This document shows, one piece after another, positions 24,760 through 33,557 of a stretch of DNA of 64,000 nt. Source of the stretch: Phytoactinopolyspora mesophila. Lineage in GTDB: Bacteria; Actinomycetota; Actinomycetes; Jiangellales; Jiangellaceae. Under the pieces are notes generated by a model. That model had not been told where the DNA came from and did not search any database. It saw nothing but the letters and a program-made list of their open reading frames with translations. The stretch lies in assembly GCF_010122465.1 (NCBI RefSeq), contig NZ_WLZY01000001.1, positions 310,001-374,000 of the forward strand. Direction: 5' to 3'. How positions within the stretch are numbered: position 1 is the first letter of the stretch; each line of letters begins with the position of its first letter. Made by a program: the position numbers and the translations under genes.

Positions 24760-26814
24760 TCAGGCGCGGTGATCACCTCGGACCCGTCGTTCCGCGGAGG
24801 TGCGCACCACGGCCACACCGCCCGCAGGGAGGCCGAGGCGCCCGGTGACTCGCTCTCCGCTGAGTAGCTCCACTCCATCGGCGAGCTGAACCTTGACGTC
24901 GTGTTCGCCATGGTTGATCGCCACGTGGTAATCCGCCTCAGGGCCGTTCCGGACCACGACCTCGACGTCGTCCGGCAGGTCGGGCCGGCGCACCCCGGCG
25001 TCCTGATACACCGCTCGCAGGACTGGTGCGAGGGCGTCGATATCCAGACGTGTCGACACGTACCAGGCGGTGCCGCCGCCGAATGCGTGCCGCGTGATCG
25101 CGGGGCTACCGGCGGCGGGACCGTCCAGGTGGCTCGCCACCACCTCGGCGCCTTCGAGCGCGAGGTCCTCCTGCGACGTATCGGCGGCGACCTCACCCGC
25201 GTCGCCGAGAACGCCGTCCGCCCAGGCGACGCGGGTCTCGGTCCCGGAACGCAGCGGCAGGAACTCATGAACGAGCAGGCCGAGCACGTCGCGCAGCGGA
25301 GCTCCGAAACCCCCGGGATGGACGGCGTCGTGTTCGTCGACGACGGCGGAGAAGAACGAGACCAACAGGGTGCCGCCGCCGGCGACATAACGGCGTAGGT
25401 TCTCCGCCGACTCCGACGTGAGCAAATACGACGCGGGGGCCACCACGAGGCGATATCGCGACAGGTCCGCCGACGGGTGGGCGAAGTCGGTGGTCACCCC
25501 GTCGCGCCATAGCCGCTCGTAATAGGCGCGAACCCGTTCGCGGTGTCGTACGTCGACAGACGGGCGCCACTCGAGGTCCTGGGCCCAGAACGACTCGGTG
25601 TCCCACAATAGGGCCACCTCGGCAGCCACGGTGGAGCCCTGGAGCTCGGCAAGGTTCGATACATCCCGGCCGAGTTCGCGGACCTCTCGCCAGATCCGTG
25701 AACCGGTGCCGGCATGGGGGAGCATCGCCGAGTGGAACTTCTCCGCGCCGCGGCGTGAGGCACGCCACTGGAAGAACGCGATCACATCGGCGCCCCGGGC
25801 CAGGTGGCCGAGGGAGTTGCGGGCCATTTCGCCCGGGCGCTTGGCGACATTGCGGGGTTGCCAGTTCACCGCCGACGTGGAGTGTTCCATCAGGATCCAC
25901 GGCCGTCCGCCGGCCACCGAGCGGGTGAGGTCAGCGGCGAGCGACAGCCCGACGTGCCCACGTTCGTCGGCGGCCGTGAGGTAGTGGTCGTTCGAGACGA
26001 TGTCGACCTCGTGCGCCCACGCCCACAGGTCGGTGGTGGGGCACTCGTTGGCCATGAAGTTCGTCGTGATGGGCTGTTGCGCGTGTTCGCGAATGGCGTC
26101 TCGCTCGGCGATGTAGCACGCCCGTAGCTGGTGGTCGGTGAACCGGGCGAAGTCGAGGCTCTGTGCGGGATTGGCCACGGACGGCGTCGCCGCCGGAGCG
26201 CCGACGTGTTCCCAATCGCCGTAGGACTGGCCCCAGAAGGCCGTGCCCCAGGCGTCGTTGAGTGCGTCGAGGGTGCGGTACCGGTCCCGGAGCCACTCGC
26301 GAAACGCGCCGACCGCCGCCTCGGAGTAGTCCTGCCCGACCGGAGCGCCGTACTCGTTGTGCACATGCCACATCACCACGGCCGGATGGTCGGCATACCT
26401 GCTGGCGAGCGCCGAGGCCACTCGCACAGCGGCGGCCCGGTAGGCGGATGAGCTGGGGGAGGCCATGCCGCGGGAACCGAACCCGAGGATGGTGCCGTCG
26501 CGGGTGACGACGCGAGCGTCCGGATAGGCGGCGAAGAACCAGGCTGGGGGAGAAGCGGTGGGGGTCGCGAGGTCAACGGCGATGCCGTGGCCGTGCAGCA
26601 GGTCGAGGAGGTCGTCGAGCCACGCGAAGTTGTACTCGCCCTCGCGTGGCTCCAGCAGGGCCCAGGAGAAGATCCCGACGCTGACGAAGTTCACCCCGGC
26701 CTCGCGCATGAGAGCGACGTCCTCGTCCCATGTCTCGCGTGGCCATTGTTCAGGGTTGTAGTCCCCGCCGTAGCCGATCCGTCGACCGGTCGGCCAAGCG
26801 CTTCTATCCGCCAT
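24760..26814 (-). CDS. Beta-galactosidase, GH42
   Basis: A 684-residue cytoplasmic enzyme with no signal peptide. The N-terminal GH42 barrel starts GYGGDYNPEQWPRETW. The acid/base Glu is at 154 (WHVHNEYG) and the nucleophile Glu at 310 (WILMEHSTSAVNW). The trimerisation and beta domains follow. It hydrolyses terminal beta-galactosyl bonds in imported galacto-oligosaccharides. ATG 26814 is preceded by GGAG and a 4-nt gap; an upstream start at 26868 would overlap the operator. It leads the galactan operon. Confidence 0.93.
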   Translation of the reverse strand: MADRSAWPTGRRIGYGGDYNPEQWPRETWDEDVALMREAGVNFVSVGIFSWALLEPREGEYNFAWLDDLLDLLHGHGIAVDLATPTASPPAWFFAAYPDARVVTRDGTILGFGSRGMASPSSSAYRAAAVRVASALASRYADHPAVVMWHVHNEYGAPVGQDYSEAAVGAFREWLRDRYRTLDALNDAWGTAFWGQSYGDWEHVGAPAATPSVANPAQSLDFARFTDHQLRACYIAERDAIREHAQQPITTNFMANECPTTDLWAWAHEVDIVSNDHYLTAADERGHVGLSLAADLTRSVAGGRPWILMEHSTSAVNWQPRNVAKRPGEMARNSLGHLARGADVIAFFQWRASRRGAEKFHSAMLPHAGTGSRIWREVRELGRDVSNLAELQGSTVAAEVALLWDTESFWAQDLEWRPSVDVRHRERVRAYYERLWRDGVTTDFAHPSADLSRYRLVVAPASYLLTSESAENLRRYVAGGGTLLVSFFSAVVDEHDAVHPGGFGAPLRDVLGLLVHEFLPLRSGTETRVAWADGVLGDAGEVAADTSQEDLALEGAEVVASHLDGPAAGSPAITRHAFGGGTAWYVSTRLDIDALAPVLRAVYQDAGVRRPDLPDDVEVVVRNGPEADYHVAINHGEHDVKVQLADGVELLSGERVTGRLGLPAGGVAVVRTSAERRVRGDHRA

Positions 26815-26836
26815 GACACTCCATTGGATCTCTTCG

Positions 26837-26854
26837 ACTGTGCACGGTCCCAGT
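26837..26854. promoter_or_regulatory. LacI-type operator candidate O1
   Basis: ACTGTGCACGGTCCCAGT has half-sites ACTGTG and CCCAGT, one mismatch from a perfect 18-bp palindrome. It lies 22 bp upstream of the GH42 start. Its 13-bp core ACTGTGCACGGTC reappears in reverse orientation in O2. Confidence 0.65.
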
Positions 26855-26923
26855 CCTGAATTTCGCAAAGTCTAGGCATTTAGTCGGCCGGGTCCACAAG
26901 AGATCGAGACACGCCGTTATTCG

Positions 26924-26941
26924 ACTGTGACCGTGCACAGT
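26924..26941. promoter_or_regulatory. LacI-type operator candidate O2
   Basis: ACTGTGACCGTGCACAGT has perfect half-sites ACTGTG and CACAGT around a 6-bp centre. It ends 8 bp before the lacI-family GTG start and is 87 bp from O1. Paired sites permit looping and autoregulation. Confidence 0.7.
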
Positions 26942-26949
26942 ATGGAGGC

Positions 26950-27981
26950 GTGAGTACAGTCAGTCCTGTGACATCCGAGACGGAACGCCGTCGTCCGACC
27001 ATCCGAGACGTCGCCGCGGCCGCGGGCGTCTCTCGTGGGACGGTCTCCCGCGTCATCAACGGCGGGCATTGGGTGTCTCCCGACGCGCGGCGGGCGGTGG
27101 ATCAAGCGATACTCGCGACTGGCTACCGCGTCAATCACCATGCCCGCAGCCTGGTCACCGGGCGCGCGAACTCACTTGCCTTCCTGCTCACCGAGCCGCA
27201 GCAGAGGCTGTTCGCCGATCCGACGTTCGCGACCCTGCTGCGGGGCGCGGCCGCGGCGCTCGATGCGCGCTCGATGACCCTCGTTCTGCTCGTCGCGGGC
27301 AACGAGGCCGAGCGCGCGAACGTCATCAAGTACGTCACCGCAGGTCACGTCGATGGTGTGCTGCTGATCTCCACGCACGAGAACGAACCGCTCATCGCCT
27401 CACTGCTGGCCGAAGACATACCGGCCGTCGCGTGCGGAATACCACTCGGATACTCGGACCGGGTGGCTTCGGTCTCGGTCGACGAGGCCGGCGGAGCCCG
27501 GGCGATGGTCCGGCACCTGCGCTCGTCCGGGCGAGGACGCATCGCGACCATCGCGGGCCCGCTGGACACCCCGGGTGGGAGGTACCGGCTCGCGGGCTAC
27601 CGGGAAGAGCTGGGCGAGCGTTTCGACGAACGCCTCGTCGCCCACGGCGACTACAGCGCGGAGTCGGGCGCCGTCGCCATGGCCGAGCTTCTGGACCGTG
27701 AACCCGACATCGACGCGGTGTTCGCCGCCTCCGACCTCATGGCCTCCGGTGCGCTCACCACCCTGCGCAAACGCGGCCGACGGGTACCTGATGACGTAGC
27801 CGTCGCCGGATTCGACGACTCCGGCCTGGCCGCGACACTCGACCCTCCACTGACAACGATGCACCAGCCGTTCGACCGCATCAGCGCCGAGATGGTGGCT
27901 GTGCTGCTGGACATCATCGACGGCGCGCCGCGCAGGTCGGTGACGCTACCGGCCGAGCTGGTGGTGCGCACGAGCACCTGA
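26950..27981 (+). CDS. LacI-family transcription regulator of the galactan operon
   Basis: A 343-residue repressor. The helix-turn-helix and hinge are at about residues 15-70 (TIRDVAAAAGVSRGTVSRVI), followed by a periplasmic-binding-protein-like effector domain ending in DPPLTTMHQPFDRI. The likely inducer is galactose, galactobiose or a related sugar. The start is unsure: GTG 26950 is only 1 nt after GGAGG, and GTG 26968 is 19 nt away. It is divergent from GH42, with an operator near each start. Confidence 0.9.
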   Translation: MSTVSPVTSETERRRPTIRDVAAAAGVSRGTVSRVINGGHWVSPDARRAVDQAILATGYRVNHHARSLVTGRANSLAFLLTEPQQRLFADPTFATLLRGAAAALDARSMTLVLLVAGNEAERANVIKYVTAGHVDGVLLISTHENEPLIASLLAEDIPAVACGIPLGYSDRVASVSVDEAGGARAMVRHLRSSGRGRIATIAGPLDTPGGRYRLAGYREELGERFDERLVAHGDYSAESGAVAMAELLDREPDIDAVFAASDLMASGALTTLRKRGRRVPDDVAVAGFDDSGLAATLDPPLTTMHQPFDRISAEMVAVLLDIIDGAPRRSVTLPAELVVRTST

Positions 27982-28086
27982 GGTCAGCCGTGCCGTTCCA
28001 CTGAGCGTGTACACCGGGCGAGGCGGCATGATTAGATCTTGACCGGCGACGCTCATGTTCACGCCGAGACGAGTGAAAGCGGGCGA

Positions 28087-28869
28087 ATGGATCTGGAACG
28101 GCTGGCCATCCTCTCCGACGTGCATGGCAACGTCACCGCGTACCGGTCCGTGCTGGCCGACATAGCCGCCCGCGGCATCACCACCGTGCTGAATCTGGGC
28201 GATGTCGTCGGCAAGGGGCCGCGCGGCTCAGAGTGCGTCCGGATCAGCCGGGAGCGCTGCACGGTCACAGTCCGCGGCAACTGGGACGACTCCCTGCCGG
28301 GCAAGGCCGGGTCAAGCGACCATGCGGTGCGGTGGTGGCACGACGAGCTGACTGAGGACGATCGGCAGTGGCTGCGGACCTTGCCTTTGGTGCATCACGT
28401 CGAGCTGAGCGGCCGGCGTGTGCGGTTGTTCCATGCCTCGGCAGAGAGCGTCCACACGCGGGTGCATTTCCAGCACACCGAAGAGCAGTTCGCGGGAATG
28501 TTCGCGACGACGGAGCTCACCGGTGACGGGCCGACACCGTCCGTCGTCGGATACGGCGACATTCATGACGCCTACCTGGAGGTTTCCAACGGGCAGACGT
28601 TGTTCAACGTCGGCAGCGTCGGCAACTCTCTCGACGAGTCGACCGCGTCGTATGTGATTGTTGAGGGCGTTGCCGGCGGTGACTCGACGGATCCGTTCGG
28701 TTTGCAGTTCGTCCGGGTGCCGTACGACATCGAGGCGGAGATCGCCGCCGCTGCCGACCTGGGTATGCCGGGTCTGGAGGCGTATGCGGTGGAGCTACGT
28801 ACCGCCGTGTATCGCGGTCTTCACGACAGGCTCGGCCTGACGCTCGCCGGAACCGCCCCGGCAGGGTAG
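28087..28869 (+). CDS. Calcineurin-like metallophosphoesterase
   Basis: A 260-residue protein with all metallophosphoesterase motifs: ILSDVHGN, LGDVVGKGP, VRGNWDD, and later VGYGDIHDAY and NVGSVGNSLD. It resembles the YfcE/MJ0936 group of phosphodiesterases. ATG 28087 is favoured because the conserved domain starts four residues later; a TTG at 28039 would add 16 residues. The substrate is unknown. Confidence 0.82.
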   Translation: MDLERLAILSDVHGNVTAYRSVLADIAARGITTVLNLGDVVGKGPRGSECVRISRERCTVTVRGNWDDSLPGKAGSSDHAVRWWHDELTEDDRQWLRTLPLVHHVELSGRRVRLFHASAESVHTRVHFQHTEEQFAGMFATTELTGDGPTPSVVGYGDIHDAYLEVSNGQTLFNVGSVGNSLDESTASYVIVEGVAGGDSTDPFGLQFVRVPYDIEAEIAAAADLGMPGLEAYAVELRTAVYRGLHDRLGLTLAGTAPAG

Positions 28870-29022
28870 CCGGCGCGCCGCAGGGCAGCAAGGTCTCCTG
28901 TTCACGAGAGTTCGCACGAAAGCGAGGGCCCAGCGAAGGCCGACCACTATGACAGTTTCGCGGAGAGCTACTCGAAGGAGAACGAGTCGAGTCTCCTGAA
29001 CGCCTACTACGAGCGGCCGGCG

Positions 29023-29634
29023 ATGATCGATCTTGCCGGGGACGTCAACGGTCATCGGGTTCTCGATGCTGGGTGTGGCTCCGGGCCCCTGTCCGCGTCG
29101 CTGCGCGCGAAAGGTGCCGTCGTGACCGGCTTCGACGCCAGTTCGGCGATGGTCGAGCTGGCGCGGCAGAGACTGGGTGAGGACGCGGACCTGCACGTGG
29201 CCGACCTCAGCAAGCCGTTACCTTTCGCCGACGGTGTGTTCGACGACGTCGTGGCATCCCTCGTTCTGCACTACCTGCGGGACTGGACGGCACCCCTCGC
29301 TGAGCTGCGGCGCGTTCTGAAGCCAGGTGGCCGGCTCATCCTGTCCGTGAACCACCCCACCGTCTACAAGCTGACCTACCCGGGCGCCGACTATTTCACC
29401 ATCACGCAGTATTCGGAGGAGTACACCTTCGGCGATGGCCAGAACGCGGTGCTGACGTTCTGGCATCGACCGTTGCACGCCATGACGGACGCGTTCACCG
29501 ACGCGGGCTTCGGCATCTCGGTCATCAGTGAACCGCCTTACGCCCCCGACACGCCGCGTGAGCTCCTCCCGCCCCACCTGACTGACCGGACGGCGTTCTT
29601 GTGCTTCATCTTCTTCGTGCTCGAAGCACGCTGA
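29023..29634 (+). CDS. SAM-dependent methyltransferase with unclear start
   Basis: A class I methyltransferase with motif I VLDAGCGSGPL, acidic end VTGFDASSAMV and post-I VASLVLHYLRDW. The annotated ATG 29023 leaves out residues that look like the normal family N-terminus: HYDSFAESYSKENES and NAYYERPAM are encoded in the same frame at about 28945-29022. That upstream frame holds no ATG, GTG or TTG before the TAG at 28867. A GTT at 28900 after AAGG is the only place where a start would fit. The gene may have lost its start codon or use a weak one. Confidence 0.65.
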   Translation: MIDLAGDVNGHRVLDAGCGSGPLSASLRAKGAVVTGFDASSAMVELARQRLGEDADLHVADLSKPLPFADGVFDDVVASLVLHYLRDWTAPLAELRRVLKPGGRLILSVNHPTVYKLTYPGADYFTITQYSEEYTFGDGQNAVLTFWHRPLHAMTDAFTDAGFGISVISEPPYAPDTPRELLPPHLTDRTAFLCFIFFVLEAR

Positions 29635-29712
29635 GTTCCCGTTCCACCTGCCGCGGCCCAAAGGTGTGCTGCTGGGGTTGCTGAGGGGTATCACCTTGGG
29701 TAGCATCATGGT

Positions 29713-29934
29713 ATGAAGATGAGTGTGAGTCTTGCGGAGGAGGACGTCGAGTTCCTCGATCGTTACAGTCGTGATCATGGCATTGGTTCGCGTTCGGCGG
29801 CGCTGGCCAGAGCGGTGAAGTTGCTGCGGGCATCACAGTTGGGTCCGGCCTACGCCGATGCGTGGCGTGAGTGGGAAGCCTCCGGTGAGGCTGATATGTG
29901 GGAGTCGACCGCAGCTGATGGACTGGCGTCGTAG
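29713..29934 (+). CDS. Ribbon-helix-helix antitoxin (MazE-like)
   Basis: A 73-residue protein beginning MKMSVSLAEEDVEFLDRY, the beta-strand and helix of a ribbon-helix-helix DNA-binding domain. It ends in an acidic, Trp-containing tail (WREWEASGEADMWES) that would cover the toxin. ATG 29713 or 29719 can serve as start. Its stop codon abuts the toxin start with no spacer, so translation is coupled. Confidence 0.8.
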   Translation: MKMSVSLAEEDVEFLDRYSRDHGIGSRSAALARAVKLLRASQLGPAYADAWREWEASGEADMWESTAADGLAS

Positions 29935-30282
29935 ATGCTTCGTGGCGACATCTACTTGGCCGATCTTGATCCCGCACAAGGCTCGGAGGCCGACAAACGT
30001 CGTCCCGTCGTGATTGTCAGCAACGACGGCGCCAATACGACGGCCTCGATGATGCAGCGAGGCGTGGTCACGGTGGTGCCTGTGACGTCGAACGTTGCCC
30101 GCGTGTATCCGTTTCAGGTGCTGCTGCCGGCCGCGGAGGTGGGCCTAGATCGTGACTCGAAGGCCCAAGCTGAACAGGTGCGGTCGATCACGGTGAGTCG
30201 CCTGGGCGAGCAGGTTGGCCTGCTGACAGCCAGTTTGAGCGAGAAACTGGACGACGCGCTCCGCCTTCATCTCAGTATCTAG
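29935..30282 (+). CDS. MazF/PemK-family endoribonuclease toxin
   Basis: A 115-residue MazF-fold protein with MLRGDIYLADLDPAQGSE, RRPVVIVSND, VTVVPVTSN and AEQVRSITVSRLG, which include the conserved Arg and Ser/Thr positions of the RNase site. MazF toxins cut single-stranded RNA and halt growth until neutralised. ATG 29935 directly follows the antitoxin TAG. The pair is complete and looks functional. Confidence 0.88.
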   Translation: MLRGDIYLADLDPAQGSEADKRRPVVIVSNDGANTTASMMQRGVVTVVPVTSNVARVYPFQVLLPAAEVGLDRDSKAQAEQVRSITVSRLGEQVGLLTASLSEKLDDALRLHLSI

Positions 30283-30384
30283 GCGCCGCGACCGGGCCTC
30301 GCGCCGGCGCACCAGCCGCATCCAGCGAGCGCGGCTCAAGACGAGGGTGGTGCGGGAGTGGCGGATGAATGATGTCGGTCATGG

Positions 30385-30525
30385 ATGGAGGCGGCCGCAG
30401 ACGTTGCGTTTCCCATCCTCCTGCTGCTGATTCTGTGGGGCTACATCGCGATCGCAGTGGTGAACTCGTTGGTCATCGCCGCCACCGAGCTGACCGCGCG
30501 AAAGGCCATGCGGGCGCGGGCTTGA
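30385..30525 (+). CDS. Very small single-helix membrane protein (tentative)
   Basis: A 46-codon frame beginning MEAAADVAFPILLLLILWGY, with one clear transmembrane helix followed by a basic tail (RKAMRARA). No good ribosome site is visible and I know of no family. It is kept because the hydrophobic segment followed by basic residues is hard to obtain by chance in GC-rich DNA. Confidence 0.35.
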   Translation: MEAAADVAFPILLLLILWGYIAIAVVNSLVIAATELTARKAMRARA

Positions 30526-30592
30526 AGGCGGGCGAGCCGGCAATCCCGAGCCGTCCCATCCGGACAACCGGACGTGGGGCAGACTGAGTGGA

Positions 30593-31582
30593 ATGAGCGA
30601 TGTGCCGACCGCTGCTGCGCGGGAGATGTCCAGGGCCGCAGCGGCCTTCCTCGACTCGCTCGATGCCGGGCAGCGGCGGCTGGCATGGGCGCCTTTCGAC
30701 GCGGCTGACCGCACCGAGTTCACGTACCTGCCGGGGCCGCGTCCCGGCCTGGCGTTGAGCGAGATCTCGGAGCGGCAGCACGAGCTGGCCATGCGACTGC
30801 TGGCGACCGGACTTTCCTCACGTGGGCTGGCTGACGCGAAAGCGATCATGCAACTGGAGGACACGCTGGCCGCACTGGAGCGAGCGGTAGGGCGGCCAGG
30901 CTGGCAACGCCGCAACAGCGCGTACTACTGGTTTCGCGTTCTGGGCACACCAGGCGGAGCAGAGCCGTGGATGTGGAAAGCCGGAGGTCACCACCTCGCG
31001 GTCCACATGACCGTCGTCGGTTCTGACGTTGCCGGAACACCACAGTTCTTCGGCGCCAATCCGGCCCGGGTGCCCGACGGTCATGCCCAGGCGGGGACGA
31101 GAACACTGCCAGGTGAGGAAGACCTGGGCCGTGCGCTGGTGACGTCGCTCCCGGCCGAGCAACAAGAGATCGCCGTGGTGTCGGGGGAGGCGCCTGCGGA
31201 CATCCTGACCCGGCACGACCCGGTCGCCGACGCCAGCCGAATCGCGCCGGGTCTGCTTGCCGGCGATATGGACGGCGAGCACCGTGAGCTTCTCGAGCAG
31301 CTGGTCCGCCGTTACGTCGAGCGTGTCACCCCGGCAGCGGCCGCTCCGGCATGGGCGGACATCAAAAGGGCCGGCTTGGAGCGCGTCTCATTTCGGTGGG
31401 CCGGGCCCACGGCTGCCGGCCCCGGCAACGGGCACTATTACGCCGTTCTGGGGCCGACGTTCCTGTTGGAGTATGACAACACCCAGGCCGACGCCAACCA
31501 CATCCACACGGTCTGGCGTGATCTGCGCCGAGACTGGGGCGAAGACCTGCTGGCGCGGCACTACGCGGCGCACCAGGTCTAG
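30593..31582 (+). CDS. DUF3500 family protein
   Basis: A 329-residue soluble protein. The family hallmarks are visible: FLDSLDAGQRRLAWAPF near the N-terminus, YWFRVLGTPGGAEPWMWKAGGHHLAVHM in the centre and FLLEYDNTQADANHIHTVWRD at the end. The function of DUF3500 is not established; a secreted or cytoplasmic role cannot be decided, as there is no signal peptide. The TAG stop is the first part of a repeat flank (TAGTGGTC) preceding the 67-bp element. Confidence 0.8.
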   Translation: MSDVPTAAAREMSRAAAAFLDSLDAGQRRLAWAPFDAADRTEFTYLPGPRPGLALSEISERQHELAMRLLATGLSSRGLADAKAIMQLEDTLAALERAVGRPGWQRRNSAYYWFRVLGTPGGAEPWMWKAGGHHLAVHMTVVGSDVAGTPQFFGANPARVPDGHAQAGTRTLPGEEDLGRALVTSLPAEQQEIAVVSGEAPADILTRHDPVADASRIAPGLLAGDMDGEHRELLEQLVRRYVERVTPAAAAPAWADIKRAGLERVSFRWAGPTAAGPGNGHYYAVLGPTFLLEYDNTQADANHIHTVWRDLRRDWGEDLLARHYAAHQV

Positions 31583-31590
31583 TGGTCTTT

Positions 31591-31657
31591 CTTCGATACC
31601 GCCGCCGTCAGGTGGATCGTTTCAATCAGGTCGATCGTGTCGCTCTTGGTATCGAAG
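31591..31657. repeat. 67-bp TIR element, copy A
   Basis: It begins with CTTCGATACC and ends with GGTATCGAAG, a perfect 10-bp terminal inverted repeat. It sits 8 bp after the DUF3500 stop and between convergent genes. Copies B and C have the same length and similar interiors. Confidence 0.85.
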
Positions 31658-31687
31658 TTGTCTCGAACCCGAGCCCGAGATCATCCG

Positions 31688-32344
31688 CTAGGCGTTGTCG
31701 GCGACGCGGTTCTCCCACGCCCATGCGGCGATCCCGACTCTGTTGCGCACGCCGAGCTTGTTCTGGATGGCGGACAGGTGGCTCTTGACGGTGCTGAGCG
31801 AGATGAACAGGTCCGCGGCGATTTCCTGGTTGGTTCGGCCTCTGGCAACGGCTCGGACGACTTCAGTCTCCCGTTCGGATAGCGACGCGACGGGCCGGGT
31901 GGTGGTTGGCGCGCCGGAAGGCGTGAGGTGGCGCAGTAGACGGATGGTTATCGACGGTGAGATCAGGGCGTCTCCGTTGCTGGCGGCCCGGACGGCTTCC
32001 ACGAGGAGGTTGGGACCGGCGTCTTTGAGGATGAAGCCGACGGCGCCTCCGCGCAGTGCGCCGTATACGTACTCGTCGAGGTCGAAGGTGGTGACAACGA
32101 CGACGTTGAGCGGGGTGGGGACGTCGGGCCCGGCTAGGGCACGGGTCACTGCGATGCCATCGAGGCGGGGCATCCGGATGTCGACGAGACACACGTCGGG
32201 ACGGAGGCGTCGCGCCAACGAGACGGCTTCGGCGCCGTCGGTCGCCTCCGCGATCACATCAATGTCCGGCTGCGCTTCGAGGATGAGGCGCAGGCCACCG
32301 CGGACCATGGCTTGGTCATCGGCGATGAGGGCGGTGATGGTCAT
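31688..32344 (-). CDS. NarL/LuxR-type response regulator
   Basis: A 218-residue regulator. The receiver domain has the acidic pair at ADDQ and the phosphorylated Asp55 in CLVDIRMP. The C-terminal LuxR helix-turn-helix is LSERETEVVRAVARGRTNQEIA to STVKSHLSAIQNKLG. ATG 32344 overlaps the kinase stop by ATGA. It is the partner of the upstream histidine kinase and probably controls the divergent ABC-2 exporter. Confidence 0.92.
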   Translation of the reverse strand: MTITALIADDQAMVRGGLRLILEAQPDIDVIAEATDGAEAVSLARRLRPDVCLVDIRMPRLDGIAVTRALAGPDVPTPLNVVVVTTFDLDEYVYGALRGGAVGFILKDAGPNLLVEAVRAASNGDALISPSITIRLLRHLTPSGAPTTTRPVASLSERETEVVRAVARGRTNQEIAADLFISLSTVKSHLSAIQNKLGVRNRVGIAAWAWENRVADNA

Positions 32345-33495
32345 CGTGCCTCCGGGGGAGGGGCGGGCAAATTGGCCAGCACCGACCATCCTGTTACCGC
32401 GCGTGGGCCCGCTTGCAGCGAGCCGCCAAGGGCCTCTACCCGCTCGCGCATCCCGATCAGGCCGAACCCGTCACGATGGTGATGACGGGCCGAGACTGAT
32501 GGCGCGTCGTCGACGACCTCAACGGTGATGGTCTGATGATCCTGGGTGATACTGACCGCCACCGAACTGGCGTCCGGCGCATGCCGGGCGACGTTCGTCA
32601 GCGACTCTTGCACGATCCGGTAAACGGTGCTGGTCAGCTCGGGTGTCCACGGCGGTTCGCCGTCGGGCGCGTGCAAATGCACCTTGGGTCCGTGACTGTT
32701 GAAGCGATTGACCAGGTCTTCCAGCTGTTCCGGTACGGATGTGGTCGGGGCGGCGTCATCCGCATCGCGCAGTAGGCCAACCACCCGGCGCATCGCTGCC
32801 AGCGCTTCGCTGCCGCTCACCTCGATGCCTGCGAAGGAGTCGGCCAGCGTCGTACGTGGTTGTGTGTGTGCGACGAGCTGAGCGGCTTGAGACTGGAGCA
32901 CGATCCCGGTGATGTGGTGGGCAACGACGTCGTGTAGTTCCCTGGCGAGCTCAAGGCGTTCGTCGCGGCGGATCACATCGATGGTGGCCTGGCGGCGGGT
33001 ATCCAACAGCCGCAGGCCCAGCCCGGCGGCGATGGCGGTGAGCCAGGCCGCGCCGTTCAGCACCGTCACGTTCGGTATGGCGGAAGAAGCTGAAGGGAAG
33101 GCGATCCAGCTTGCGGCGACGAGTACGAAGCCGGCGGCCGTCACAACACCGGCCGGACGAGTGGGCAGCTTGCGGATCGCTGAGCCGACGAGCACGGACA
33201 ACGCCAACGCGGTGGCCGGGCCGGGCTCGGCGGGCAAATCGGCCACCCAGGCGACCAGCATGGCCGTTGCCGCGATGGCCAGTCCCGCGGATGCCGCGAG
33301 TGTCAGATGACGCCGGCGGACAAGTGCGACGACGGACGCGGCCGCGCCGGTGGCGAACCCGAACTGCCAGGAGGTATCTCCCCAGCTGGCCGCGATGGCC
33401 GCAGCATGACCGACGAGTGCAATGGCGAATATGACGCCCAGCCCGGCATCAATGGCTACGTCGACTCTTACGGTCGGTCGGTGTCGAAGGTTCAC
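32341..33495 (-). CDS. Sensor histidine kinase (HisKA_3)
   Basis: A 384-residue membrane kinase. About five hydrophobic helices occupy residues 10-165, followed by the HisKA_3 dimerisation helix with phospho-acceptor His188 (LARELHDVVAHHITG) and an HATPase domain (NVARHAPDASSV, GFGLIGMRERVEALGG). The architecture matches actinobacterial DesK-like kinases that sense membrane or cell-wall stress. It overlaps the response regulator gene. A truncated paralog of its membrane part is encoded just upstream. Confidence 0.9.
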   Translation of the reverse strand: MNLRHRPTVRVDVAIDAGLGVIFAIALVGHAAAIAASWGDTSWQFGFATGAAASVVALVRRRHLTLAASAGLAIAATAMLVAWVADLPAEPGPATALALSVLVGSAIRKLPTRPAGVVTAAGFVLVAASWIAFPSASSAIPNVTVLNGAAWLTAIAAGLGLRLLDTRRQATIDVIRRDERLELARELHDVVAHHITGIVLQSQAAQLVAHTQPRTTLADSFAGIEVSGSEALAAMRRVVGLLRDADDAAPTTSVPEQLEDLVNRFNSHGPKVHLHAPDGEPPWTPELTSTVYRIVQESLTNVARHAPDASSVAVSITQDHQTITVEVVDDAPSVSARHHHRDGFGLIGMRERVEALGGSLQAGPRAVTGWSVLANLPAPPPEAR

Positions 33496-33557
33496 AGCTG
33501 CTCAGATTACGGTAGGACGCTCAGGTGTCATCGCTACGACATCCCATCTGGCCAGGA

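Noticed and set aside
28949-28960. ATG at 28949 as start of the methyltransferase
   Set aside because: It is not in the methyltransferase frame; using it would need a frameshift within conserved sequence.
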